From the NCBI RefSeq assembly GCF_026127265.1, contig NZ_WWFG01000001.1, positions 1,899,501 through 1,963,500 on the forward strand: DNA of 64,000 nt. The letters are read 5' to 3'. The translations under genes were made by a program, and so were the position numbers. The notes beneath the pieces are model-generated. The model was given only the letters and a program-made list of their open reading frames with translations, had not been told where the DNA came from and ran no database searches. This DNA comes from Nostoc sp. KVJ3. GTDB lineage: Bacteria > Cyanobacteriota > Cyanobacteriia > Cyanobacteriales > Nostocaceae. Numbering within the stretch: position 1 is the stretch's first letter; each line of letters begins with the position of its first letter. Below are positions 1 to 8,284 of this stretch, in pieces.

Positions 1-1054
1 TGAAAAAGTCGAGTCTGTAGGAGCTAGTTTGAGCGCGGATGCTGGCACTGATTATTTTTTGCTATCTTTCAAGACGGTGACATCCGATTTTTCGGAAATT
101 TTAGCATTGGCAGGGCTGATTTTGCGATCGCCTACTTTTCCCGAAACTCAAGTAGAACTAGAACGGCGTTTAGCACTCCAAGATATTCGTTCCCAAAAAG
201 AGCAACCTTTCAATGTCGCCTTTGAACAAATGCGGCTGGTAATGTACCAAAATCATCCCTACTCTATGTCAGTGCTGGGAGATGAAACCAGTATGGGCAG
301 CTTAACTCGCGCGGATTTGGTGCAGTATCATCAAACTTATTTCCGCCCAGATAATGTAGTAATTAGTATTGCTGGCAGAATCACACCCACTGATGCAGTC
401 GCATTAGTGGAAGAAGTTTTTGCTGATTGGCAAGCGCCAGCCCAAGCACTGCCAATACTGAATCTACCTGAGATTAAAGTAGAACCACAGGTAAAGGTTA
501 AGCCACTACAGACACAACAATCAATCGTAATGCTTGGTTATTTGGGAACATCGGTAAGCTCTGTTGACTACGCCGCCCTGAAATTGCTGTGTACCTACTT
601 AGGAAATGGGCTTTCTAGTCGCTTGTTTGTCGAATTAAGGGAAAAAAGGGGTTTAGCTTACGAAGTATCCGCCTTTTACTCCACAAGGCTATTTCCAGCC
701 TCATTTGTGGTTTACATGGGTACAGCACCCGAAAATACCACCATTGCCCTAGAGGGACTGCGTACAGAGGTAGATTTATTGTCTACCACAGAAGTATCCG
801 AAAGCGCACTCCAAGCTGCTAAAAATAAGATCCTGGGGCAGTACGCTTTGGGTAAACAAACCAATGGACAAATTGCCCAGATATACGGCTGGTATGAAAT
901 TTTGGGCTTAGGAATTGATTTTGACACCAAGTTTCAAGAATTGATTGCCGCAGTGAGTGCCAAAGATGCGATCGCCGCCGCCCGTAAGTATTTAAAAGAG
1001 CCTTATTTATCTTTAGTTGGTCAAGAAGAAGCAGTTAATCGAGCGATCGCGTAA
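1..1054 (+). CDS. M16 family metallopeptidase, C-terminal part (5' end outside window)
   Basis: The frame is open from base 2, so the gene begins before the window; about 351 residues are visible of a usual 410-430. The segment with REKRGLAYEVSAFYS and a following MGTAPENT is the conserved substrate-binding part of the C-terminal lobe of insulinase/mitochondrial-processing-peptidase-like proteins. The HxxEH zinc motif would lie in the missing N-terminus, so it cannot be told whether this is a catalytic subunit or the inactive partner. The visible VELERRLALQDI helix is where active members carry the third zinc ligand. In cyanobacteria these proteases often come as tandem pairs, so another copy upstream is likely. 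The stop is followed by a 92-base gap to the next gene. Confidence 0.9.
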   Translation, partial: EKVESVGASLSADAGTDYFLLSFKTVTSDFSEILALAGLILRSPTFPETQVELERRLALQDIRSQKEQPFNVAFEQMRLVMYQNHPYSMSVLGDETSMGSLTRADLVQYHQTYFRPDNVVISIAGRITPTDAVALVEEVFADWQAPAQALPILNLPEIKVEPQVKVKPLQTQQSIVMLGYLGTSVSSVDYAALKLLCTYLGNGLSSRLFVELREKRGLAYEVSAFYSTRLFPASFVVYMGTAPENTTIALEGLRTEVDLLSTTEVSESALQAAKNKILGQYALGKQTNGQIAQIYGWYEILGLGIDFDTKFQELIAAVSAKDAIAAARKYLKEPYLSLVGQEEAVNRAIA

Positions 1055-1146
1055 ATAGCCTGTCTGAGACATCGTAAAATAGAACAGCTGTTTTTTAGAC
1101 CAAGCGGCTGTACCATTAGCATGAGAATATTCTGGGAGTAAATTCC

Positions 1147-2199
1147 ATGCAAAGCAGCCTGACAGCAAGTATTTTGAGTTACTTAAAATTACTAGACCTC
1201 ACTGTAAATCGCTGTGAAATGGAAAAACGACAGGGTTGGCAACCAAAGAGGTCTAAATCTTTATCAGCTATTGGAATACTCTTGTTCTGGGCTACGCCTC
1301 TGCTGATTACCTCAACGGCTGTAGCATCAATAGCACCAACACAAAGAATTGCTCAAGTAAATCCTCAAGATAGCATCAACCGCCCTACCCTCAAAGTTGG
1401 TAGCCAAGGCGATCGCGTATCTGAACTTCAAGCAGCTTTGAAACTTTTGGGTTTTTACTCTGGTGCAGTGGATGGTATATATAGTGAGAATACAGCTAGT
1501 GCTGTTTCCCGGTTTAAACAAGCAGCTGGCTTAAATCCAGATGGCATTGTTGATGCCAGCACTTGGCAACGACTTTTCCCTAATCAACCAGTAGCCGCGT
1601 CAACCGTTCCTTCATCCCAGCCAATATTTAACTCAGCTACAAATTTTCCTATTCCCACCCAGGCTAACAACCTCACCAATGTTGCAAATCCCAGCCCCCC
1701 AAAACAAGCTGTCACACAAGTTGCAACTAACCCACAGCCAAGACCTACTACCTCAAAAAAAGCTGTAACACAAGTTGCAACCAGCCCACAGCCAAGACCT
1801 ACTACCTCAAAAAAAGCTGTAACACAAGTTGCAACACAAGTTACAAGCAGCCCTGAGCCAAGACCTGCTACTCCCAGAAAAGGTACAAATTCCAGAACGC
1901 AGAAAAGACCGAATCGGACTACATCAACGACTCAAACTCAGTCAAACACAACTACTAAGCGAACCTCTGGTATTCAATACACCTCCGAAGGATTGCCAAT
2001 TTTGCGTATAGGATTACGTGGTTCTGAAGTTGTGAAGTTGCAAGAACAACTGAAAAAGCTTGGTTTCTTGAAAGGCGATGCTGATGGAGACTTTGGTGTG
2101 ACAACCGAGACAGCTGTGAAAGCCGCACAAAAGCGCTATGGTATAGAACCTGACGGTGTAGTTGGTGGCTCTACCTGGGAAGTTCTTTTGCGGCGTTAG
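1147..2199 (+). CDS. Exported protein with two peptidoglycan-binding (PG_binding_1) domains
   Basis: The 350-residue product has two copies of the three-helix peptidoglycan-binding module, at about residues 78-136 (ending DGIVDASTWQRLF) and 283-348 (ending DGVVGGSTWEVLL). A hydrophobic segment at about 41-58 followed by AVA suggests export to the periplasm. The linker between the domains is rich in Ser, Thr, Pro and Lys and carries about three near-identical units of KKAVTQVATSPQPRPTTS. There is no visible catalytic domain, so it is probably a wall-anchoring or scaffolding protein. The start is uncertain: ATG at 1147 gives a long pre-sequence, while the in-frame ATG at 1219 (MEKRQGWQPKRSK) would give a more ordinary signal peptide. 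Confidence 0.8.
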   Translation: MQSSLTASILSYLKLLDLTVNRCEMEKRQGWQPKRSKSLSAIGILLFWATPLLITSTAVASIAPTQRIAQVNPQDSINRPTLKVGSQGDRVSELQAALKLLGFYSGAVDGIYSENTASAVSRFKQAAGLNPDGIVDASTWQRLFPNQPVAASTVPSSQPIFNSATNFPIPTQANNLTNVANPSPPKQAVTQVATNPQPRPTTSKKAVTQVATSPQPRPTTSKKAVTQVATQVTSSPEPRPATPRKGTNSRTQKRPNRTTSTTQTQSNTTTKRTSGIQYTSEGLPILRIGLRGSEVVKLQEQLKKLGFLKGDADGDFGVTTETAVKAAQKRYGIEPDGVVGGSTWEVLLRR

Positions 2200-2229
2200 T
2201 TTGACGCTAAAGTTGCCATCCACTATAGA

Positions 2230-2251
2230 AGACGTAGCAAGTGCTACGTCT
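2230..2251. repeat. Short palindrome repeat (GACGTAGCA family)
   Basis: A 10-bp inverted repeat, AGACGTAGCA / TGCTACGTCT, with a 2-base loop is followed by TCTACAAGG. A second, slightly imperfect copy with the same tail is at 45000-45020, and the tail alone recurs near 62600. It lies 30 bp after the peptidoglycan-binding gene and could end its transcript, but the recurrence says it is an interspersed repeat. Confidence 0.6.
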
Positions 2252-2389
2252 CTACAAGGATTATGAGTAATACGTATTTTAACTTTGAGAAACCTTTGTA
2301 GGGGTTTTGCGCTTCAGATCATTTTTTATGAATTCACTCCGGTACATCCTGGAATACGATAAAGATACACTGATTAAAAGTATCTCTCT

Positions 2390-2512
2390 ATGCCAGCATT
2401 AAAAAATTACATTCCTTTTGGGCTGACAAAAGATGACGACAACTTTAGAAGTCAAGCACAAGGACACGCGATCGCGTCAAATATCACAACTGTCAATAGT
2501 AAAATTAATTAA
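2390..2512 (+). CDS. Possible 40-residue small protein
   Basis: An ATG frame starting MPALKNYIPFGLTKDDD fills part of the 342-base gap between the peptidoglycan-binding gene and the YvlD-like gene. It is polar, has no membrane segment and no recognised motif, and no good ribosome binding site precedes it. A HIP1 site lies inside it. It may be a real small gene or a chance frame; only conservation in other genomes would tell. Confidence 0.22.
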   Translation: MPALKNYIPFGLTKDDDNFRSQAQGHAIASNITTVNSKIN

Positions 2513-2541
2513 ACTTACTGCTAATTCTTCTAAAAAAACTT

Positions 2542-2895
2542 ATGCAACACTTTTTATTAACTTGGCTCGGTACTGCGGTGGCGTTATTTATTACTGCTAA
2601 TATCGTTCCGGGATTCTTTATTAAGAATTTTGTGGTTGCCTTGGTTGCGGCCTTTGTGATTGGTCTGGTTAATGCATTTATTAGACCAATTTTACAGATT
2701 TTGACCTTCCCGATTACCTTGCTCACCTTTGGTTTATTTACATTGGTAATTAACGCTTTAACCCTTTGGTTGGCAAGTGCCTTAACTCCTGTTTATGGTT
2801 TTGAAATTCAGGGGTTTTTACCTGCTTTGTTAGGTTCAATCGTGCTAGCTATTGTTTCTAGCATAATTAACTATTTGTTGAGAGTTGTTGACTAG
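2542..2895 (+). CDS. YvlD-like / phage-holin-superfamily membrane protein
   Basis: The 117-residue protein is almost wholly hydrophobic with four predicted membrane helices (about residues 4-21, 27-50, 56-78 and 90-114). The pattern GLVNAFIRPILQILTFPITLLTFGLFTLVINAL matches the YvlD/COG1950 family (labelled phage holin family 4), a small inner-membrane protein of unknown function found widely in bacteria. Length is normal for the family. Despite the family name nothing around it is phage-like. It converges with the cobalamin-type gene on the other strand, with only 5 bases between the stops. Confidence 0.85.
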   Translation: MQHFLLTWLGTAVALFITANIVPGFFIKNFVVALVAAFVIGLVNAFIRPILQILTFPITLLTFGLFTLVINALTLWLASALTPVYGFEIQGFLPALLGSIVLAIVSSIINYLLRVVD

Positions 2896-2900
2896 AAAAA

Positions 2901-3356
2901 TTAGTGGAGTTTTGTAATAGTTATATTTGAGCCTTGGGCAACAGCTAGCGTTACCGCTCCTGGTTGCCCTTGTAGCTGGAAAATCTGTTTAGGAACTAAG
3001 AAACTCAATCCCAATGCTTCTGTGTTGGTAAAAGAGAAAGTAGTTGGATTAGCTGCAAGAATAGCAGCCGCCTCTGCTACGCTAGGTGTACCTACCTTGT
3101 GGTCGGTAATTGTAGCAGGGTTGGGGACACAGACAGAACGAAGGATTTGGGCAGAAAAGATTTTTAGAGGTAGATTGCGGAGGTGGCAAAGTTCTACTAA
3201 GCCAACTTCTGAGGCTTTAGTGTCAATGGTAGCAATCCCTGCGATCGCACTTTGACAAAGTTGATTTTCTCGAAAGACTTCCTCAATTGCCCAATCAATC
3301 AATTGCCATGAGGTTCCCCGTTTACAACCGATTCCCACCCATAAAACCTGTTGCAC
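2901..3356 (-). CDS. Cobalamin biosynthesis protein, CbiG C-terminal/CobE type
   Basis: The 151-residue product matches the stand-alone CbiG C-terminal domain (CobE): WVGIGCKRGTSWQLIDWAI near the start, IATIDTKASEVGLVELC at about residues 42-58 and GTPSVAEAAAILAA at about 88-101. CbiG/CobE acts with the precorrin/cobalt-precorrin ring-contraction steps of the corrin pathway in the cytoplasm; in CbiG the N-terminal part opens the lactone ring, and that part is absent here. No other corrin gene lies in the window, so it is an isolated member. The start ATG at 3356 is 18 bases beyond the stop of the upstream Uma2 gene, so the two may share a transcript. Confidence 0.8.
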   Translation of the reverse strand: MQQVLWVGIGCKRGTSWQLIDWAIEEVFRENQLCQSAIAGIATIDTKASEVGLVELCHLRNLPLKIFSAQILRSVCVPNPATITDHKVGTPSVAEAAAILAANPTTFSFTNTEALGLSFLVPKQIFQLQGQPGAVTLAVAQGSNITITKLH

Positions 3357-3374
3357 TTGGTGTATTTCCTTATT

Positions 3375-3938
3375 TTACTCCAACAGCCAACCAAATAAAT
3401 CTCCTACTGTCAGCCTCAACTCACTGGCAAAATCTGGCACAGGAAATAAAGCATCTAGTTCATCTAACATGATTGGCTGTTGATTGCGGATGTACACAAA
3501 TACCGTTTGTTCTTCTGGATCAATCAGCCAACCCATTTGTGTTTCATAATTCAGGCAATGCAGAATATTTTTTGTAACTTTCGTTTGTCTTTGGTCAGGT
3601 GATAGAATCTCAATAGTCCAATCGGGAGATGCTTGGAAGACGTTGGCAACTTCACCATTTTCATCGCGGGGAATTCTTTGCCAAGTAAACACAGCAACAT
3701 CTGGCACTATTGACCTTCCACCAAAAGTACACCGCAGTTCTGGAAAAGCACGAGCAATTCGCTTGGGCTTCACCGTTAAGTTTACAGTGCTAACCATTTC
3801 ACCTTGAATTATACTGTGTTTTCCCTGTGGTATGGGTTTTTGAATAATTTGTCCATCGATGTATTCACTAGCGGGCTTTGTTTCCGGTAATATTAGAAAC
3901 TCTGCCAAAGTTATATTTTTTGATGTTGTCCGTACCAT
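3375..3938 (-). CDS. Uma2 family (DUF820) putative endonuclease
   Basis: The 187-residue protein has the Uma2 layout: an N-terminal LAEFLILPETKPASEYIDGQ segment, then VPDVAVF (Asp80) and PDWTIEILSPDQ (Glu110), the acidic residues of a PD-(D/E)XK fold, and a final YLNYETQMGWLIDPEEQ-like section. Filamentous cyanobacteria carry dozens to hundreds of copies of this family, of unproven role; nuclease activity is inferred from the fold. The usual catalytic Lys after the ExL motif is not obvious here (the sequence reads ILSPDQRQTK), so this copy may be inactive. A HIP1 octamer sits just upstream of the ATG. Confidence 0.8.
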   Translation of the reverse strand: MVRTTSKNITLAEFLILPETKPASEYIDGQIIQKPIPQGKHSIIQGEMVSTVNLTVKPKRIARAFPELRCTFGGRSIVPDVAVFTWQRIPRDENGEVANVFQASPDWTIEILSPDQRQTKVTKNILHCLNYETQMGWLIDPEEQTVFVYIRNQQPIMLDELDALFPVPDFASELRLTVGDLFGWLLE

Positions 3939-4051
3939 AAGCGATCGCCTCCAAATTCAAAAATTATGATTAACGAACCGCCAAGACGCAAAGGACACCA
4001 AGAAGAAATTAACTTAACTCTTACTCAGCGTACCTTTACGTTAAAAAAATA

Positions 4052-5815
4052 TTACATCCTCTCTAAAACCTGAATTCCCAACAAAGATAATCCCAGCTTC
4101 AGGGTTCTAGCAGTCAAATCACATAAAACCAACCGGGATGTACGCTGTGGTTCCTCTGCATCCAAAACCTGAACTCCCTGATTGCGATCGTAAAACTGAT
4201 TAAACTTCTTACTCAGTTCGTACAAATATTCACATAACCGATTAGGCATCAAGTCTTGCTCTACACTACTAATAACTTCATCCAGTTGAAGTAAATATTT
4301 TGCCAGCGCTAATTCTGTTTCATGCTGCAATAAGACGGCATTATTTCCTAACTCCTCAAAGTTAATCTCACCCTTGCGGCTAATCCCCTGAATCCGCGCA
4401 TAAGCATATAGCATATAAGGTGCAGTATTACCTTTGAAATCCAGCATTTTGTCGTAGCTGAAAATGTAATTGCTGGTGCGGTTTTGGCTTAAGTCTGCAT
4501 ACTTAACTGCACTGATCCCAACTACCCTAGCAACTTCATTAATAAATTCTTCAGTTTCTTGGCGTTCTTCTTCTTGTAATCTAGTTTTTAAGTCAGCATG
4601 GGAACGAGAAACAGCTTCATCCAATAAGTCTCGTAACCGCACACTGTCCCCAAAACGAGTTTTGATTCTTTTACCATCTTCCCCTAACACCAACCCAAAG
4701 GGAACATGTACTAATTCCACATCATCGGGAATCCAGCCAGCTTTGCGTGCTACTTGGAAAAATTGGGTAAAGTGGTTTGCTTGTCCAGCATCAGTTACAT
4801 AAATTATCCGCTTTGCTTGATCCTGTTGAATTCGGTAGCGGAGAGATGCTAAATCTGTTGTGGCGTAGTTATAGCCGCCATCTGATTTTTGCACAATCAA
4901 GGGCAAAGGTTCACCTTCTCTATTTGTAAACCCTTCCAAAAAAACGCATTTTGCGCCCTGATTTTCTACCAGTAAACCAGATTTTTCTAAATCTTCCACA
5001 ATCCCAGATAATAAAGGATTATAGAAAGATTCTCCACGTTCAATTAATTTGATATCCAGCAAATCATAAATTATTTGAAACTCCCGCCGCGACTGTTCGC
5101 ATAGCAGTTTCCAAGCATGGAGTGTATCTTCTGCACCCGCTTGTAATCTCACAACTTCTTGGCGTGCTGTTTCTTGAAAAGCTTCATCTGCATCAAACCG
5201 CAATTTGGCTTTGCGGTAAAAAGTGACTAAATCACCAATATCTAAAGCATTAGCGGTAGTAAGCGCCTCTGGATAAACTTCCCGCAGATAGGCGATTAAC
5301 ATGCCAAACTGCGTACCCCAATCACCCACATGATTTAACCGCAGCACATCATGTCCAAGAAATTCTAAAATCCGGGCGATGGAATCACCAATGATTGTAG
5401 AACGCAAGTGTCCGACGTGCATTTCTTTAGCAATATTCGGACTGGAAAAATCCACAATTTCCCGCTTCGGCGTTTTTGCTGCTGGAACTCCCAACCGGGG
5501 ATCGGCTTGAATCTCGTTCAATTGTGCTTCTAAATATACCGTTTTTAGTTTCAGATTGATAAATCCTGGGCCAGCAATTTCTGGCGGTTCGCAGATTTCG
5601 GATACATCTAGTTTCTCAACGATCGCACCTGCGATCGCTCTTGGTTGCAATCCTTTCTTTTTACTCAGCGATAAAGCCACATTCGCCTGATAATCACCAA
5701 ATTTAGGATTGCTAGCAGAAACCAATATTGGATCTACTCCCGCGAAGTCAGCGCCAAAAGCCGCAACTATTGCCTGTTCAAGCTGAACTTTTAGTTTTTC
5801 TTGTGTAGCGTTCAT
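4052..5815 (-). CDS. argS: Arginyl-tRNA synthetase
   Basis: The 587-residue class I synthetase charges tRNA-Arg in the cytoplasm. Visible signatures are the N-terminal Add1 domain with NPKFGDYQANVAL, the HIGH-type motif HVGH at residues 133-136 (in FSSPNIAKEMHVGHLRST), the GDWGTQFGML stretch, the KMSKS-region equivalent LGEDGKRIKTRFG, and a C-terminal DALR anticodon-binding domain with YAYARIQGI and NQFYDRN. Length and domain order are normal. It stands alone on the minus strand, with 240 bases before the divergent hicA gene. Confidence 0.97.
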   Translation of the reverse strand: MNATQEKLKVQLEQAIVAAFGADFAGVDPILVSASNPKFGDYQANVALSLSKKKGLQPRAIAGAIVEKLDVSEICEPPEIAGPGFINLKLKTVYLEAQLNEIQADPRLGVPAAKTPKREIVDFSSPNIAKEMHVGHLRSTIIGDSIARILEFLGHDVLRLNHVGDWGTQFGMLIAYLREVYPEALTTANALDIGDLVTFYRKAKLRFDADEAFQETARQEVVRLQAGAEDTLHAWKLLCEQSRREFQIIYDLLDIKLIERGESFYNPLLSGIVEDLEKSGLLVENQGAKCVFLEGFTNREGEPLPLIVQKSDGGYNYATTDLASLRYRIQQDQAKRIIYVTDAGQANHFTQFFQVARKAGWIPDDVELVHVPFGLVLGEDGKRIKTRFGDSVRLRDLLDEAVSRSHADLKTRLQEEERQETEEFINEVARVVGISAVKYADLSQNRTSNYIFSYDKMLDFKGNTAPYMLYAYARIQGISRKGEINFEELGNNAVLLQHETELALAKYLLQLDEVISSVEQDLMPNRLCEYLYELSKKFNQFYDRNQGVQVLDAEEPQRTSRLVLCDLTARTLKLGLSLLGIQVLERM

Positions 5816-6055
5816 ATATAAATTTTATCTGCGAGACAGGGAATGTAGCTCTGGAAAAGCTTGATTATTAACTTTAGCATTTCATTTTGAGCCACTCGAT
5901 CTATGCATCAGAAATATTTTTGTCCATCTACTTACCCATGCCAAAACCCACGACAAAATGACGGACAGAATTGCAACACAATGTCGTTTACTTTTCTTTC
6001 TCAATAAGACACTCTATCTGTAACAGAAATTTTCCCTGTAGAGATAAGTAGTAAC

Positions 6056-6238
6056 ATGAAAGTACGTGATGTGATCAAGCGAGTGGAAGCTGATGGTTGG
6101 TATCTTGATAGAACTAAAGGTAGTCATCGACAGTTCAAGCATCCTGATAAACCAGGTTTAGTTACAGTTCCAGGTAAATTGTCTGACGACTTAGCCCCTG
6201 GTACTCTCAGTAGTATTTGGAGGCAAGCACAATTATAA
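6056..6238 (+). CDS. hicA: HicA-type mRNA interferase toxin
   Basis: The 60-residue protein has the HicA/YcfA double-stranded-RNA-binding-like fold: MKVRDVIKRVEADGWYLDRT, then KGSHRQFKHP with the catalytic His24, and a C-terminal GTLSSIWRQAQL. HicA toxins cleave mRNA without ribosomes when not held by HicB. The gene's stop at 6236-6238 overlaps the ribosome binding site of hicB, so the pair is a translationally coupled operon in toxin-first order, the usual hicAB arrangement. Confidence 0.92.
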   Translation: MKVRDVIKRVEADGWYLDRTKGSHRQFKHPDKPGLVTVPGKLSDDLAPGTLSSIWRQAQL

Positions 6239-6242
6239 GGAG
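6237..6242 (+). promoter_or_regulatory. Ribosome binding site deciding the hicB start
   Basis: AAGGAG overlaps the TAA stop of hicA (6236-6238). Its 7-base spacing to ATG 6250 selects that start and couples antitoxin translation to the end of the toxin frame. Confidence 0.7.
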
Positions 6243-6249
6243 AATGGCA

Positions 6250-6474
6250 ATGCATTACGTAGTGGTGATTGAAAAGGCGGATAGTAATTACTCTGCTTAT
6301 GTGCCTGATTTACCAGGTTGTGTAACTACAGGTGCAACCTTAGAAGAAGTCAAGCAAATGATTGCAGAAGCTATTGAATTTCATCTAGAAGGAATGCTAA
6401 AAGATGGTTTAGCTATTCCGAAACCTACAAGCATTGCTCATGAGGTTGAAGTTGGAAATTACAGCAAAACATGA
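6250..6474 (+). CDS. hicB: HicB-type antitoxin
   Basis: The product (74 residues) begins MHYVVVIEKADSNYSAYVPD and contains LPGCVTTGATLEEVKQMIAEAIEFHLEG, the partly degraded RNase H-like core of HicB antitoxins, which bind and neutralise HicA. There is no C-terminal ribbon-helix-helix or HTH domain, so it is a short form and may not bind its own operator. An in-frame ATG at 6244 and an upstream frame to 6217 exist, but AAGGAG at 6237-6242 is only 1 base from 6244 and 7 from 6250, so 6250 is chosen. Confidence 0.9.
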   Translation: MHYVVVIEKADSNYSAYVPDLPGCVTTGATLEEVKQMIAEAIEFHLEGMLKDGLAIPKPTSIAHEVEVGNYSKT

Positions 6475-6640
6475 TTATAGAAAATCACTAAAATTAACAC
6501 TAAACAAGCCTCTTAGAATATTTAAGTGTATGTCATGGTGCGATCGCTCCCAACCACAACATAAATCTCTATTTGTTTGTAAAAAAAGTAGCCTCCAACC
6601 TTGGAAGCTCCCCTATAAGAAATTTGTTGACAAGCAATGC

Positions 6641-8200
6641 TTATCGACTTTTAACTATGGACTCTTGATTAGAGCTTTCTAACTCTGGAAGTTCTACTCT
6701 GCAAGGTTTCCAGGCTTCTGCCCAAGCAAGGCACAACTGACGGAAGCGATCGCCCCGTACCTCAAAATTGGGGTACTGATCGAAACTGGCGCAAGCTGGA
6801 GATAGCAACACTACAGGCGCTTGATACTCCTTGGCTAATTCTGCGGATTTGGGGATTGCCTTTTCCATAGTTTCCACAATGTGGTAGGAATAATACCCTA
6901 TTTCTTGGAGGCGTTGAGCAAATGCGGGTGCAGCAGAGCCAATCAATAACACAGCAGCAGCTTTGGTTTGAATTTGTGCTAACCAGCCAGTATCATCACC
7001 TGCTTTGGCTTCTCCACCAGCAATTAAAATCGCTGGACTTTTCACAGATGCTAAACCAACTTCGGCAGCATCGTAGTTAGTGGCTTTGCTATCGTTAATG
7101 AAATCAATACCTTCCCAAGTGCAGATATGCTCCAAACGATGAGCAACGCCGGGGAATTCACTAATTGCAAGTGCGATCGCATCACGATTAATTCCTGCTA
7201 ATCTTGCCGTAGCTACTGCCATCAAGAGATTTTGCTGGTTATGTTCTCCCACCATTCGCAAAGTAGATACTTTCACAATCGGTTCTGGTGCAGAGGTTGC
7301 ACTCAACTTTTCCACAACCCAGCCGTCGTTGATGTAAAAGCCTTTTTCGCTAATCAGGAAATCTTTTCCTTTGACACTCGTCCAATAAGCATCAGGCCAA
7401 ACACTTAAACCTTGTTGCCTCAAGTAAGCATCATCCCCATTAAACACTTGCAACTCAGACTGATGCAATAACTTTGCTTTGATGTTGTAATAGTTTTCTA
7501 AAGTCTTATGGCGACTCAGATGATCTGGTGTGAAAGTTGTCCAAACACCGATACGGGGTGCTAGAGAACTGGAAGATTCTATTTGATAGCTGCTAACTTC
7601 CGCAATCACCCAATCGAGTGAGGAGTTAGGAGTTAAGAGTGAGGAATTATCAAATGCTTCCCCTACCTCCCCTACCTCCCCTGCCTCCCCTGCCTCCCCT
7701 GCCTCCCCTGCTCCCTGCTCCCTGCTCCCTGCTCCTTTCCCCCTCCAAGATAGGGCAACTTCACAGGCGGCGTAGCCAATGTTACCGCAGGCGGGCGCGT
7801 TTAATTCTGCGGCTTGGAAAATGGCAGCAATTAAAGCTGTGGTAGTAGTTTTACCGTTAGTCCCGGTGATTCCTACCCAAGGTAGGGATTGCAAATTTCG
7901 CCAAGCGAGTTCCATTTCCCCAATAGTTTCAATACCTAATTGGCGTGCCTCAATTAATACGGGAATATCCCAAGGCACGCCAGGACTAACAACTATTAAT
8001 TGGGGTAAATTATCACCATTTAATTCTAGGGATTGTCCTAGTTTAACGGTTATTTGCTCGGCAGCGAGTTCTTGTTGTTGTTCTAGGAGGGTTTCGGAGG
8101 TGTTGCCATCACTTAGCTCTACCTCCCAACCTTCCCGTTTCAACAATCTCGCCGCAGCAACACCGGACTTTCCCAATCCAATAACAGTAGCTCTAGGCAT
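6641..8200 (-). CDS. murD: UDP-N-acetylmuramoyl-L-alanine:D-glutamate ligase (MurD) with repeat-derived insert
   Basis: MurD adds D-glutamate to UDP-MurNAc-L-Ala in the cytoplasm. Signatures are the N-terminal Rossmann motif VIGLGKSGVAAARLL, the P-loop GITGTNGKTTTT (residues 110-121), FINDSKATNYDA and LLSPACASFDQYPNFEVRG in the C-terminal domain. At 519 residues it is about 60 longer than usual. Much of the excess is a low-complexity stretch, residues about 154-195 (Gly/Glu/Ala-rich, then Ser/Asn-rich), just before the conserved DWVIAEVSSYQIES strand. That stretch is encoded by short tandem repeats otherwise seen in intergenic DNA. The frame stays open, so the protein is probably functional with a surface loop. 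It is followed by no other mur gene; glyS lies 84 bases upstream on the same strand. Confidence 0.95.
   Translation of the reverse strand: MPRATVIGLGKSGVAAARLLKREGWEVELSDGNTSETLLEQQQELAAEQITVKLGQSLELNGDNLPQLIVVSPGVPWDIPVLIEARQLGIETIGEMELAWRNLQSLPWVGITGTNGKTTTTALIAAIFQAAELNAPACGNIGYAACEVALSWRGKGAGSREQGAGEAGEAGEAGEVGEVGEAFDNSSLLTPNSSLDWVIAEVSSYQIESSSSLAPRIGVWTTFTPDHLSRHKTLENYYNIKAKLLHQSELQVFNGDDAYLRQQGLSVWPDAYWTSVKGKDFLISEKGFYINDGWVVEKLSATSAPEPIVKVSTLRMVGEHNQQNLLMAVATARLAGINRDAIALAISEFPGVAHRLEHICTWEGIDFINDSKATNYDAAEVGLASVKSPAILIAGGEAKAGDDTGWLAQIQTKAAAVLLIGSAAPAFAQRLQEIGYYSYHIVETMEKAIPKSAELAKEYQAPVVLLSPACASFDQYPNFEVRGDRFRQLCLAWAEAWKPCRVELPELESSNQESIVKSR
7616..7741. repeat. Short tandem repeat cluster inside murD
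   Basis: On the plus strand this holds five 9-base units (CCCTACCTC, then CCCTGCCTC) at about 7659-7704, about three 7-base units (CTCCCTG) at 7711-7731, and AGGAGTTAGGAGTT at 7620-7634. The same GCAGGGGAG/CCCCTGCCT units occur outside genes at 39851-39896 and 39963-39990. Nine-base units keep the reading frame and are read on the minus strand as repeating Gly-Glu-Ala/Val. Confidence 0.85.
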
Positions 8201-8284
8201 AGATTGCAGCAGAGTGTCCCTGGTTAAGCACTCCCTATAGTAACGTCTCTTGGCAAGAATTACACAACTTTTTGTTGACCTACG

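Noticed and set aside
2542..2895. Prophage holin
   Set aside because: The family label includes holin, but no phage gene lies near and the YvlD-like group is chromosomal and widespread.
6434..6682. 82-codon frame overlapping hicB and the end of murD
   Set aside because: It overlaps real genes at both ends and has no motif.
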